Shown here: positions 1 to 7,493 of the stretch, one piece after another
Layout: the number at the start of each line of letters is the position of its first letter
Numbering within the stretch: position 1 is the first letter of the stretch
NCBI GenBank assembly: GCA_002308275.1
Contig: DBWF01000009.1
Span: 1 to 19,809 of the forward strand
DNA: 19,809 nt
DNA from: Caryophanales bacterium UBA1245
GTDB taxonomy: Bacteria > Bacillota_I > Bacilli_A > ML615J-28 > CAG-313
Reading direction: 5' to 3'
The notes under the pieces: model-generated
Seen by the model: the letters and a program-made list of their open reading frames with translations, nothing else
Told to the model about the DNA's origin: nothing
Databases searched by the model: none
Program-made: the position numbers and the translations under genes

Positions 1-134
1 CCACTTGGATATGGGAACATATCAAGGGCATAATACTTAGGCTTTGATGCATCAAATTCCGTTTTGAAGACTTTAGCATCATCCCAACGTTTTTGAATTC
101 TCTTTTCAATTTCTTGATGATTATATTGACTCAT
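1..134 (-). CDS. leuS: Leucyl-tRNA synthetase, N-terminal fragment
   Basis: The first 44 codons of a minus-strand gene that continues past the left edge. The translation starts [17 protein letters not shown] and contains [15 protein letters not shown], the characteristic class I LeuRS N-terminus just before the HIGH-type ATP-binding signature, which would lie outside the window. LeuRS charges tRNA-Leu with leucine in the cytoplasm. The start ATG is preceded by GAGGA at 7-8 nt spacing, and that site sits inside the end of the upstream DUF1189-like gene. Only 1 bp separates the two genes, so leuS is probably translated from the same mRNA. No T-box leader is visible directly upstream of leuS. 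Identification rests on this short but very conserved block. Confidence 0.9.
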   Translation of the reverse strand, partial: MSQYNHQEIEKRIQKRWDDAKVFKTEFDASKPKYYALDMFPYPS

Positions 135-135
135 A

Positions 136-978
136 TTATTGTTCCTCACTTTGTTGAGTAAAATTATTACGGGCATATTCATTAATTGCTACCGATGAAA
201 AGATCACCGTTGTTACGAATCCCGCAAAATACACTAGACTACCAAGAATAGTACCACTTAAGAATAGACTAAACATTAGACAAACCACAACTGGTAGAAG
301 TGCATAGATCGATAACTTCATACATTTACCAAAACTTACACCTAAGCGGCGATGAACGATTCTATTTAATAATGTTACTAATAATAAGACAAACATTAAC
401 TGCGTTAACGCATATATCATAATTAGTGGAATACCAAAACCATAAATGATGCCCCAATGTTGATTGACATAATAAGAAGCCATGCCATAAAATGCTTGCA
501 CAGCTGCTGAATCATTAGTACTAAGACCAGTCAAATCCGCATCATATTGGTATTCCGCAAGGAATGTTGGCGAACTATTACTTGGTAAATACAAACTAAC
601 GCCCTTTTCACCATAATAGAGAACATAATCTATACTATGTTTGTTTAAAGTTTCTTCATCGAGATTAGCGCCAATAATTAAATAAGTTTTTAAAAGTGGA
701 TTAATCGATTCCATTTGAAATTCATAAAGCGGATTATCACCATTAAGACTAACAAGCTGATGATTCTCAATTTTATATTCGATTGTTTGATTAATTTCAA
801 CACTTTCTCTAAAATTTCTGACAAGTGAAATATCAAGGTTTTTAAGAGTTGCAATATAAGGCACGCTTAAAAGGATTACAAAAATAAAGATATAAAGAAT
901 CGTGATGATTATTTTATCTTTAATGTAATCTGCTAAACCTTTTGGATTCATAATGGCATTTTTAATCCGTTGATACAT
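136..978 (-). CDS. DUF1189-like integral membrane protein
   Basis: A 280-residue membrane protein. I place the start at the ATG ending at 978 ([14 protein letters not shown]) because GAGGTGG lies just upstream; the frame opens 17 codons earlier, but the promoter -35 box at 1024-1029 overlaps that first codon. One membrane segment lies at about residues 22-43. An extracytoplasmic loop of about 120 residues follows, and three or four segments lie in the last 100 residues, with a basic [21 protein letters not shown] block between them. That topology and block resemble the DUF1189 family of Firmicutes, whose function is not established. It is the first gene of a two-gene transcript with leuS. Confidence 0.65.
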   Translation of the reverse strand: MYQRIKNAIMNPKGLADYIKDKIIITILYIFIFVILLSVPYIATLKNLDISLVRNFRESVEINQTIEYKIENHQLVSLNGDNPLYEFQMESINPLLKTYLIIGANLDEETLNKHSIDYVLYYGEKGVSLYLPSNSSPTFLAEYQYDADLTGLSTNDSAAVQAFYGMASYYVNQHWGIIYGFGIPLIMIYALTQLMFVLLLVTLLNRIVHRRLGVSFGKCMKLSIYALLPVVVCLMFSLFLSGTILGSLVYFAGFVTTVIFSSVAINEYARNNFTQQSEEQ

Positions 979-1000
979 CTTTGCCACCTCTTTTTTAATT

Positions 1001-1029
1001 ATTATACCATAATCTACAACTTTTATCAA
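1001..1029 (-). promoter_or_regulatory. Sigma-A promoter of the DUF1189-leuS operon
   Basis: On the minus strand TTGATA (1024-1029) and TATAAT (1001-1006) are separated by 17 bp. The -10 box is perfect and the -35 has 5 of 6 consensus bases. The start point would fall close to the Shine-Dalgarno site of the ATG ending at 978, giving a short leader. Confidence 0.75.
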
Positions 1030-1073
1030 ATAAAAATAACTAGATATCCACCTTTCGAAAAAGATAATAATAA

Positions 1074-1102
1074 TTGCTAAATAGATTGTTTTAAGATATA
1101 AT
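1074..1102 (+). promoter_or_regulatory. Sigma-A promoter of the metallophosphoesterase
   Basis: TTGCTA (1074-1079), 17 bp, then TATAAT (1097-1102). It lies 30 bp upstream of the ATG at 1133, with AAGGAG directly before that start. Confidence 0.7.
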
Positions 1103-1132
1103 AGAATTGTAATTATTATAAAGGAGCTTCAC

Positions 1133-3061
1133 ATGAAAAAAATCTTTTTTGCTTTTTTATTCTTAAGCCTGCTTCTTTTAGTACCACTAAAAGTTCATGC
1201 TGAAGAAGTAAAGTTTTACAATATCAAAACTTCCGTTGGTGTAAATGCTACGAGTGCTGGTATTAATTATCATGCTAGTGTATCTGGATCTAAGGTTCAA
1301 TTATCAACCTCTAGCACATTTAATACTTATACTGAACTAACACCAGTCGAAAGAACTTTTGAAAAAGGTGCTACTAATAATGAAGACCGCACCATTTTTC
1401 CAAGTCGTTATGTTTGTACTCTTGACATAGGTAATCTTTCGCTAAATACTACTTATTATTACCGAATTGTTAAAGATGAAACTTATTCAAAGACTTGTTC
1501 TTTTAGAACAGCTAAAACGACTAAAACGACCTTTGGCGTTTTATGTGATACGCAATCAAGTGGATCAAGTTTTTTACAATCTGATGAACTTGTTAAAAAG
1601 CTAGTTCAAATCAATCCTGATATTAATTTCTTTATGATTGCGGGGGACATTGTAGACCGTGGTGGATATGAAGATCAATGGGATTATTTTGATCAAAACA
1701 TGCCATATTTTAATTCTAATTATCTCCAAGCAACCGTTTCTGGTAATCATGAATTGTATCATAGTAGTCTAGCTTCATATGAAGATGCTTCAATCTACAA
1801 CGTTTATTATAATAACCCAAAGAATGGCGTTGCTAAACGTCTTAATTCTTCTTACTATTTTATCTATAATGATATTTTATTTATCATGCTTGATACCATG
1901 AATCGTTCAAATGGCGATAGCCAGTATGAAGAACAAAACGCGTGGTTCAAACAAGTTGTTGAAAACAATAAACATTCCTTCTTAATTGTTGTAACCCATC
2001 CTGGCTGTTATTCAGCTGGTGCATACTCTGGTGATGCTCAAATTATGACTGGCCACTGGCGTAGTTTATTTGAAGAATATGGTGTTGACCTTGCGATTAG
2101 TGGTCATGAACACATCTATTTAAGAACTAAAAAGTTATATGAAAATAAAGTCGATAATTCCAAAGGTGTTACTTATGTCATCGGTGGTTGTGCCGGTACT
2201 AAACGCTACAGTGGAACTAACAATCCTGAATTGTTTGAAGTCCTCTTAGAATCTGATAATCCAAGTGGCCACTTCTGTGGTTCAATTGTGGAAATTGAAG
2301 GCGATACATTATCATTTAAATATTATGATATGTATGGTAACTTAAGAGATTCCTTCTCAATTGAAACAAAGAACAAAATTAGTTCTTCTTTTGATGTCAA
2401 TGAATTCTTAAATAATATCAGTGTTCGTTATGATGACAAAACCCGTCGTAATTATATCGTATGGCCAAATGACGCTTATGGACATCTTAAATATGTTGAT
2501 ATCAATATCGAACACTTAAATGCTAATCTAACGAAGTTTATTGGTCCAGCATCTAACGAAGTTGCGGTGGGAATTGGTACTCCTACTAGAGATTACCGCT
2601 ATAACTGTGTCTTCACCGACTATGAAGGACATACTTATGAAAAAGTAATTGAAGTCCACAATGATACTGATTCATATCGTCCTAAAGATATGAAACTACA
2701 AGTTACCGAAACCTCAAAAGGCAATTATACCTTTGATGCTACTTATGATGATAATGGTTGGGAACAAGTTCGATTTGAACTAATTGTAAGTGGTAAAACA
2801 TACCGTTTTGATCAAAATAATCATCTAGAAGCGGAACTTCCACATACCCTTAGTGAAGATGATATCACTCTTCATTTAGTTTATGAATTCTTTGGTAATG
2901 CGGATGAATCAACATTCACTAAAGATAATATGACTATTACTTTAAGTCATACTAAAGATGAAGATAAATCATCAGGTGGCTGTAAATTTGGCTTTGTTGT
3001 CTTAATGCCACTTCTAGCCTTATCTTGTATCTCAGTAATACTATTTAAACGTAAACATTAA
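1133..3061 (+). CDS. Secreted, C-terminally anchored metallophosphoesterase
   Basis: A 642-residue exported protein. A signal peptide covers residues 1-23 (MKKIFFAFLFLSLLLL...VHA). Residues about 25-128 look like the fibronectin-type N-domain of purple acid phosphatases (TTYYYRI...CSFRTA). Residues about 133-400 form a calcineurin-like metallophosphoesterase domain: D139, GDIVDRGG (171-178), GNHE (204-207), THPG (288-291) and GHEH (324-327) supply the expected dinuclear metal ligands. Residues about 420-610 are likely beta-sandwich without a recognised family. The C-terminus is SSGGCKF, then a hydrophobic segment (about 617-637), then KRKH, so the enzyme is probably held at the cell surface. 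It should hydrolyse phosphomonoesters or diesters outside the cell; the substrate is unknown. It has its own promoter and terminator. Confidence 0.88.
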   Translation: MKKIFFAFLFLSLLLLVPLKVHAEEVKFYNIKTSVGVNATSAGINYHASVSGSKVQLSTSSTFNTYTELTPVERTFEKGATNNEDRTIFPSRYVCTLDIGNLSLNTTYYYRIVKDETYSKTCSFRTAKTTKTTFGVLCDTQSSGSSFLQSDELVKKLVQINPDINFFMIAGDIVDRGGYEDQWDYFDQNMPYFNSNYLQATVSGNHELYHSSLASYEDASIYNVYYNNPKNGVAKRLNSSYYFIYNDILFIMLDTMNRSNGDSQYEEQNAWFKQVVENNKHSFLIVVTHPGCYSAGAYSGDAQIMTGHWRSLFEEYGVDLAISGHEHIYLRTKKLYENKVDNSKGVTYVIGGCAGTKRYSGTNNPELFEVLLESDNPSGHFCGSIVEIEGDTLSFKYYDMYGNLRDSFSIETKNKISSSFDVNEFLNNISVRYDDKTRRNYIVWPNDAYGHLKYVDINIEHLNANLTKFIGPASNEVAVGIGTPTRDYRYNCVFTDYEGHTYEKVIEVHNDTDSYRPKDMKLQVTETSKGNYTFDATYDDNGWEQVRFELIVSGKTYRFDQNNHLEAELPHTLSEDDITLHLVYEFFGNADESTFTKDNMTITLSHTKDEDKSSGGCKFGFVVLMPLLALSCISVILFKRKH

Positions 3062-3068
3062 TAAAAAT

Positions 3069-3095
3069 GACCTCACTTGATGTGAGGTCTTTTTT
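3069..3095. terminator. Bidirectional intrinsic terminator
   Basis: A perfect 8-bp stem, GACCTCAC (3069-3076) and GTGAGGTC (3082-3089) with loop TTGAT, is followed by six T on the plus strand and flanked by five A on the left. It can end both the metallophosphoesterase (plus) and the rplT operon (minus), which converge here. Confidence 0.88.
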
Positions 3096-3096
3096 A

Positions 3097-3456
3097 CTAT
3101 TTTGCTAAAGCTTGTTTTGCAGTATCGCAAAGACTAGCAAACATTGCAGGTTCATTAACAGCTAAATCAGCAAGCATCTTACGATTGATTTCGATGTTAG
3201 CAAGTTTTAAACCATGCATTAATTGATTGTAGCTAAGTTCATTAGCACGTGATGCAGCATTAATACGAATAATCCATAATTTACGGAAGTTACGTTTATT
3301 ATTCTTACGATCACGATATGCATACTTTAAAGAGTGCATAACTTGTTCATTAGCAGTCTTATAAAGTGCATGTTTTGAGCCAAAGTAACCTTTAGCAAGT
3401 TTTAAAATACGATTTCTTCTTCTACGGCTTACAACGCCACCCTTAGTTCTAGGCAT
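3097..3456 (-). CDS. rplT: 50S ribosomal protein L20
   Basis: 119 residues, the normal length of bL20, starting [26 protein letters not shown]. The basic N-terminal tail and the [13 protein letters not shown] block are family hallmarks. L20 binds 23S rRNA early in large-subunit assembly. In Bacillus it also represses its own operon through the infC leader, and a matching leader lies upstream of infC here. AGGAGG precedes the ATG. It is the last gene of infC-rpmI-rplT, 12 bp after rpmI, and the shared terminator follows directly. Confidence 0.97.
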   Translation of the reverse strand: MPRTKGGVVSRRRRNRILKLAKGYFGSKHALYKTANEQVMHSLKYAYRDRKNNKRNFRKLWIIRINAASRANELSYNQLMHGLKLANIEINRKMLADLAVNEPAMFASLCDTAKQALAK

Positions 3457-3468
3457 GTGTGTTTCCTC

Positions 3469-3669
3469 CTACTTGATGTTGGCAAGTTGTTGTCTGATGT
3501 GACGTGCATCAGATGTACAAACTCCAGCTTCTTTACGTAAATGTCTTGTTCTCTTTTGTGTTTTACCAGGAGCAAGATGGCTTGTTCCAGGTTGGCCACG
3601 CATAACCTTACCACTACCAGTGATTTTAAAGCGTTTCTTTGAACCGCTATGTGTCTTCATTTTTGGCAT
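3469..3669 (-). CDS. rpmI: 50S ribosomal protein L35
   Basis: 66 residues, the normal length of bL35, with the diagnostic start [21 protein letters not shown] and the end [11 protein letters not shown]. It is a small basic protein of the large ribosomal subunit. AAGGAG stands in front of the ATG. It lies between infC and rplT, in the gene order typical of Firmicutes. Confidence 0.97.
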   Translation of the reverse strand: MPKMKTHSGSKKRFKITGSGKVMRGQPGTSHLAPGKTQKRTRHLRKEAGVCTSDARHIRQQLANIK

Positions 3670-3690
3670 AATTGTTTTCTCCTTGTCAAT

Positions 3691-4233
3691 TTATTTTTTC
3701 TTTTTGTCTGTGATAGGACTCATTGCCATAAACATGTTGCGTCCATCAAGATATGCTTCTTGATCAACTTTACCAACATCAGCTAGTCCTTCCGCAAATT
3801 TTGCAAATAAAGGTTTAGTATTTTCCGCATGATCAATCATCCGACCACGGAAGCGGCATGAAACTTTAACTTTATTTCCATCTTGTAAAAATTTACGTGC
3901 AGCTTTTTGTTTCGTGTTAAAATCACCAACGTCGATAGTTGGACTTAAACGAATTTCTTTTGTTTCGATGATTTTTTGGTTTTTCTTAGCTTCTTTAGCC
4001 TTCTTTAATTGATCATAACGATATTTGCTATAATCCATTAATTTACAAACAGGCGTAGGAGCATTTGGTGCAACGCATACTAAGTCATAACCACGTTCAT
4101 CAGCTACATTTAAAGCATCAACACGTGACATAACACCTAGTTGTTCACCAGTTTCTGAAATAACTAACACATTTTCAAATTCGATATCTTCATTAACTAA
4201 ATTATCGAACTTTTTATCTACGGATTTACTAAT
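3691..4233 (-). CDS. infC: Translation initiation factor IF-3, ATT start
   Basis: 180 residues. IF-3 binds the 30S subunit, keeps it apart from 50S and checks the start codon and initiator tRNA. The N-domain (about 1-75) carries GEQLGVMSRVDALNVADERGYDLVCVAPNAPTPVCKLMDYSKYRY. The C-domain follows with KEIRLSPTIDVGDFNTKQK and VSCRFRGRM. I start it at ATT (4231-4233), read as Met-Ser-Lys: GGAGG lies 8 nt upstream, and infC genes are known for AUU starts that let IF-3 limit its own synthesis. The frame does open at an ATG at 4332, but those codons run through the attenuator hairpin and show no IF-3 similarity. First gene of infC-rpmI-rplT. Confidence 0.94.
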   Translation of the reverse strand: MSKSVDKKFDNLVNEDIEFENVLVISETGEQLGVMSRVDALNVADERGYDLVCVAPNAPTPVCKLMDYSKYRYDQLKKAKEAKKNQKIIETKEIRLSPTIDVGDFNTKQKAARKFLQDGNKVKVSCRFRGRMIDHAENTKPLFAKFAEGLADVGKVDQEAYLDGRNMFMAMSPITDKKKK

Positions 4234-4403
4234 AACCTTCACCTCCAAAATTTTTCTTAAACACGAATGAAAAAAAGTGGGCATAACCCACTTAAAAAAC
4301 GACATAAGAATATTATCTAAGATAATGTTCATGACTGTTTACCTACCAACGTCATCGGTCAGGTGAGAAGTGGATCTTCTTCTTTTCACTACATATTTAA
4401 TTC
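4234..4403 (-). promoter_or_regulatory. L20-type leader of the infC operon
   Basis: About 170 nt of untranslated leader between the promoter and infC. The minus strand carries CACTTCTCACCTGACC and GGTAGGTAAACAGTC, which resemble the conserved core of the Bacillus infC leader controlled by ribosomal protein L20, followed by a terminator hairpin (4270-4293). CCACTT (minus strand of 4368-4373) is complementary to AAGTGG in the left arm of that terminator, so an alternative antiterminator pairing is possible. By analogy, excess L20 would favour termination. The transcript start at about 4403 is estimated from the -10 box. Confidence 0.8.
4270..4293 (-). terminator. Attenuator hairpin in the infC leader
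   Basis: On the minus strand AAGTGGG (4293-4287), loop TTATG, CCCACTT (4281-4275), then five more T. It lies about 40 nt before the infC start, inside the 5' leader, so it acts before rather than after the operon. Confidence 0.85.
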
Positions 4404-4409
4404 TTTGAT

Positions 4410-4438
4410 ATTATATCATAATATAGGATTCTTGTCAA
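4410..4438 (-). promoter_or_regulatory. Consensus sigma-A promoter of infC-rpmI-rplT
   Basis: TTGACA (4433-4438), 17 bp, TATAAT (4410-4415) on the minus strand. Both hexamers match the consensus exactly, as expected for a heavily expressed ribosomal operon. Confidence 0.88.
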
Positions 4439-4455
4439 AAGATATGCTAATAGTG

Positions 4456-5241
4456 TTATTCAAGAACGACTACTTCGCCACCAGTTAAAAGAATCATCTT
4501 GATTGCAGCATCAGAGTATTCATTAGCTACAACTTTAATCTTCTTGTCTAATACACCACGAGCAAGAACTTTAAAGTAATTGCACTTCTTAGGTAATAGA
4601 CCTTTTTCTTTTAATGTTACTAGATTTACTTCATCGCCAGATTCGAATTTATCAGAAATGACATCAACGTTAACGATGTATTTTTCTTTCTTAGCACCTT
4701 TTAATTTAGCACTTTCATATTGAACATGTGTTAATTCTTCAGCAAGTTCATCAGAAATTGCTTCATCAGCTTCTTCAACAGAAACACTTTCACGAACTAG
4801 ATCAGACATTTGATTCTCTTCTAATGTAGAATGAACTTCTTCTGGTTCTGGTTCAGGCTCTGGTTCTGGTTCTAGTTCAGGCTCTGGTTCAGGTTCTGGC
4901 TCAGGTTCTGGTTCAGGTTCTGGTTCAGGTTGAGGTTCTTCCTCAGGTTCCTCTTCAGGTTGAGGTTCTTCCTCAGGTTCCTCTTCAGGTTGAGGTTCTT
5001 CTTCAACTTCTTCAGCCACAGCAGCAGCTTCTTCCTCTTCTTGAACTTCTTCTTCAGCTGTTTCTTCGGCTTCCTCTTCACTAGGTACTTCTTCGTAAGA
5101 TTCTTCACGAATATTAACACGACGATGTAATACGAAGATTGTGTAGATACTTAAAAATAAGCCGAATGCTAGTAATAATAATAAAGCTAATCCTAATTTA
5201 TCTGAGCTAGTTAAGACAGCTGCAATTTCATTTATTAACAT
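4456..5241 (-). CDS. Membrane-anchored Glu/Pro-repeat protein with an L15-like C-terminal domain
   Basis: 261 residues from the ATG ending at 5241, chosen because AGGAG lies 8-9 nt upstream and the promoter (5282-5310) overlaps any longer start. A membrane segment lies at about residues 16-38, followed by RRVNIRE. Residues 47-135 are extremely acidic, mostly Glu, with (EP)n and EPEEEPQPEE repeats. The last 70 residues (VNLVTLKEKGLLP ... GGEVVVL) closely resemble the C-terminal domain of ribosomal protein uL15, which normally has V[DN]L..LK..GL, KIL..GEL.KK, V.A...S..A and GG.V.V. It is too short and too acidic to be the real L15. The basic RR after the membrane segment suggests the acidic part and the L15-like domain are cytoplasmic. 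Function unknown; a membrane tether for an rRNA- or ribosome-related partner is only a guess. It has its own promoter, and no clear terminator separates it from infC. Confidence 0.8.
   Translation of the reverse strand: MLINEIAAVLTSSDKLGLALLLLLAFGLFLSIYTIFVLHRRVNIREESYEEVPSEEEAEETAEEEVQEEEEAAAVAEEVEEEPQPEEEPEEEPQPEEEPEEEPQPEPEPEPEPEPEPEPEPELEPEPEPEPEPEEVHSTLEENQMSDLVRESVSVEEADEAISDELAEELTHVQYESAKLKGAKKEKYIVNVDVISDKFESGDEVNLVTLKEKGLLPKKCNYFKVLARGVLDKKIKVVANEYSDAAIKMILLTGGEVVVLE
4837..4926 (-). repeat. Hexanucleotide repeats coding (Glu-Pro)n
   Basis: About fifteen degenerate 6-bp units (plus-strand pattern ggttct / ggttca / ggctct) encode alternating Glu-Pro, broken once by Leu. The third positions vary, so it is an old or selected repeat rather than a fresh slippage tract. 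Confidence 0.85.
4931..4990 (-). repeat. Two identical 30-bp tandem repeats (EPEEEPQPEE)
   Basis: Positions 4931-4960 and 4961-4990 are identical, and a partial third copy starts at 4991. They encode a ten-residue acidic unit in the spacer of the L15-like membrane protein. Perfect identity suggests recent duplication, so copy number may differ between strains. Confidence 0.88.
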
Positions 5242-5281
5242 ATTATAATCTCCTAGAATATTCGATAATATCTCTGATACT

Positions 5282-5310
5282 ATTATATTATTTTTTGGTT
5301 TTTTTAGCAA
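5282..5310 (-). promoter_or_regulatory. Promoter of the L15-like membrane protein gene
   Basis: TTGCTA (5305-5310), 17 bp, TATAAT (5282-5287) on the minus strand, the same hexamers and spacing as the promoter at 1074-1102. It starts 12 bp beyond the stop codon of the ABC permease. No terminator is visible between them, so some read-through from the ABC locus is likely. Confidence 0.72.
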
Positions 5311-5321
5311 ATAAATTGTTA

Positions 5322-6020
5322 TTATTTTTTTGCATAATTGGCAATTATTGCGATAAAAAAGTAAAAAACCATCATTATGATCATTAATACTAAAGAAATT
5401 AGAGAACTTTTTTGTAAAAAATCAATTGTTATAACTGGAAATAATGATATTGCAGTGCCATTCCCATCAAAAAGATCACTAGCTAGAAAAATGATAATAG
5501 CAATAATAATGCTCATCACTGTAGGAAATAATTTAACTAAAATTATGGTAAAAAAGCCATATGATAGACTAGCAATTAAACAATAAAGATAAGCTTTGAA
5601 GTAACTAATATTCATTACAAAGTAGTGATTAAGGGTATAGCCACTGATAATAAAGGCTCCAAAAAGAATAATCGTTAAGAAAAGTATTATGACCATTAAG
5701 ACAACCATCTTCATAATAAAAAACTTATTGCGTGAAATCTTTTTAAAAATAAACAAACAATAGTATTGATCGTTCTCTGGTAAACAAAAATTTCCCATTA
5801 TGAAGATTGTTACAATATGCATAATCATCTTGTCAAACGTAAAAATCGATTGCCAGCTAAACTCAATAATTTGTTCGGAAGGTAGTGCAAGCGATGCATT
5901 ATCAAGCCAACTATATAAGTTAATCCCAACCGCAATCACAATACATATCAAAATAGCGATAATGTTCTTTTTAGAAAACAAGTAGACATAATGAAGCTTT
6001 AACAATTGCCAGATTGTCAC
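5322..6020 (-). CDS. ABC-2-like transporter permease of the four-gene locus
   Basis: 232 residues, very hydrophobic, with about six membrane segments (for example residues 19-38, 64-80, 103-128, 140-160, 165-182 and 205-228). It has no strong family motif, but size, topology and position directly after an ABC ATPase fit an ABC-2 type permease that would carry a substrate across the membrane. The start is GTG (6018-6020), preceded by AGGTGA. It overlaps the ATPase stop codon by 4 bp (GTGA), a classic sign of translational coupling and partner subunits. Last gene of the locus. Confidence 0.75.
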   Translation of the reverse strand: MTIWQLLKLHYVYLFSKKNIIAILICIVIAVGINLYSWLDNASLALPSEQIIEFSWQSIFTFDKMIMHIVTIFIMGNFCLPENDQYYCLFIFKKISRNKFFIMKMVVLMVIILFLTIILFGAFIISGYTLNHYFVMNISYFKAYLYCLIASLSYGFFTIILVKLFPTVMSIIIAIIIFLASDLFDGNGTAISLFPVITIDFLQKSSLISLVLMIIMMVFYFFIAIIANYAKK

Positions 6021-6598
6021 AAATAATCACCTAACATTATGGTTTTGATGTTTAAACTTTGAAAACATGACGGATTATGGGTTGCGATAATAATCATTTT
6101 ACCTTGTAAATACAAGTTATTAATGGCATCAACAAATACTTGAATTGCTTCATCATCTAACCCATTTAATGGTTCATCAAATAAATAAGCATCTACTTCT
6201 CTGGCTAAAGTTAAAGTGAGTAGAATCTTTTGATGCATCCCTTTTGATAAAGCTTTCATTCTAAGCCTTGGATCCACTTTGAATCTTGTTAGTAATCCGC
6301 TTACTAACGTCTGATTGAGTGGAATTAAGGTGAATAAGTCCCTGACTAGAATATACTCTGGCAATATAAATCGTTCAGGACAGTATGCTAATTCACTAAA
6401 ATTGGTTGTGACTAATCCCTGATATTTAATCAATCCCGCAAGGCATTGTAATAAGGTACTTTTACCCAAACCATTATGGCCACGTAATAAATTGATTTTA
6501 TCACTGGTAATAGTAAGGCTTAAATTCTTTAAGATGACACGTTTACCATATTTTTTTGTTAAATTAGCAATCTCAATTTGCCACAATTTTGTATTCAT
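6017..6598 (-). CDS. ABC transporter ATP-binding protein of the four-gene locus
   Basis: About 193 residues from the ATG ending at 6598; the frame is open 17 codons further, and no start has a strong Shine-Dalgarno site. All nucleotide-binding motifs are present: Walker A GHNGLGKST, signature LSKGMHQK, Walker B YLFDEPLNGLD and H-loop IIIATHN. The short, compact form fits the ATPase of a small ABC-2 exporter, here pairing with the overlapping permease. The last 26 bp of the upstream membrane-anchored gene overlap its start, so translation is probably coupled. It would energise export or membrane clearance of an unknown substrate. Confidence 0.88.
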   Translation of the reverse strand: MNTKLWQIEIANLTKKYGKRVILKNLSLTITSDKINLLRGHNGLGKSTLLQCLAGLIKYQGLVTTNFSELAYCPERFILPEYILVRDLFTLIPLNQTLVSGLLTRFKVDPRLRMKALSKGMHQKILLTLTLAREVDAYLFDEPLNGLDDEAIQVFVDAINNLYLQGKMIIIATHNPSCFQSLNIKTIMLGDYL

Positions 6599-7493
6599 AG
6601 CTAACATAGCCAAGGTTTGCGGTGGAGAATAGACAATATGGATTGACAATTTGCTTAACTATTCCGTGTGATGTATTAAATACCAATATAAATCCTAAAC
6701 TATCAACAAATTCTTTTTCACTATACGCTAAGGGAATGACTAACTCTGTATTTATTTTTTTATTTAAAACGATAGTGTTAAAATTTGTTGATGAGTTATT
6801 GAAAGGACTATAGGCTGCACCAAAGATTTCCGTATACGATGTTTCATTATCAATTTCTTTGTTCGAATTAACAAGTAGATAATCATTATTAATCGTTATG
6901 GAAGATGATATCGGAATAATCTGTTCTAATGTACAATCCTCTTCACTATTAATCACCATTTTGATGGCAACCATTGTATCTAGTTCACCAAGATCATTGA
7001 CAATCGATTGAATCTTGGATACTTTAGCAACATGGTTATTAACTGCCTTCTGAAAGCAAAGATTGCCAATATTAATGCTCAAAGATTCATTACTTTTGAA
7101 ATAAACATTTAAAACTGCATTATTCATAGTAATCAAATCATCAGAGACAAAATCCCATTTAACAGTGTAACTAGCACTGTATCCTGCTTGTTCATTATAA
7201 TAAGAAAGCTCATCTTGCACCGATGCATCACTTATTTTAACCGCATAGCTGTCTAAATCGGTCGTTACAACCGCCTTTTCAATGTTGCTTACGTCAAAAT
7301 AAGGGTTATCTTTTTCATTAACCCATAGCTTTACGGAAACTTGTGGATAATCATCATAGATAACCGAATAATGCTTTTTATAGTTGTAAACAAGCAAACT
7401 TTTTGGCCGATGGTAATGGATAATTAAAATCGTAATGACCACCAAAAGACAAGCAATAATACTGATAATAATAATACTAAATCGCTTCTTCAT
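6573..7493 (-). CDS. Membrane-anchored extracytoplasmic protein of the ABC locus, unknown family
   Basis: 306 residues from the ATG ending at 7493 (MKKRFSIIII); two in-frame ATGs lie 3 and 6 codons upstream and none has a strong ribosome site, so the exact start is uncertain. The N-terminus is basic and then hydrophobic (about residues 5-26) without a lipobox or clear cleavage site, so it is probably a signal anchor. The remaining 280 residues are predicted to lie outside the cell and look beta-rich, with many short alternating hydrophobic stretches and few charges clustered. I do not recognise a family. It overlaps the secreted-protein gene by 17 bp upstream and the ATPase gene downstream. 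That arrangement suggests an accessory or receptor subunit working with the transporter. Confidence 0.7.
   Translation of the reverse strand: MKKRFSIIIISIIACLLVVITILIIHYHRPKSLLVYNYKKHYSVIYDDYPQVSVKLWVNEKDNPYFDVSNIEKAVVTTDLDSYAVKISDASVQDELSYYNEQAGYSASYTVKWDFVSDDLITMNNAVLNVYFKSNESLSINIGNLCFQKAVNNHVAKVSKIQSIVNDLGELDTMVAIKMVINSEEDCTLEQIIPISSSITINNDYLLVNSNKEIDNETSYTEIFGAAYSPFNNSSTNFNTIVLNKKINTELVIPLAYSEKEFVDSLGFILVFNTSHGIVKQIVNPYCLFSTANLGYVSYEYKIVAN

Noticed and set aside
4234..4332. N-terminal extension of IF-3 from the ATG at 4332
   Set aside because: These codons overlap the attenuator hairpin, show no IF-3 similarity, and GGAGG points to the ATT start.
4837..5000. Regular short repeats that could suggest a CRISPR array
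   Set aside because: They are 6-bp and 30-bp coding repeats without unique spacers, in frame with a Glu/Pro protein.
4872..5130. Open frames on both strands over the acidic repeat (Leu/Asn-Lys-rich or Phe-rich)
   Set aside because: Low-complexity shadows of the Glu/Pro coding repeat; no ribosome sites or promoters of their own.
5325..5355. Hairpin at the end of the ABC permease gene as a terminator
   Set aside because: The small imperfect stem is followed by A, not T, on the minus strand.
6015..6598. Alternative genetic code with TGA as Trp
   Set aside because: All conserved Trp residues in the window are TGG, and TGA is used as a stop at the ends of two genes.
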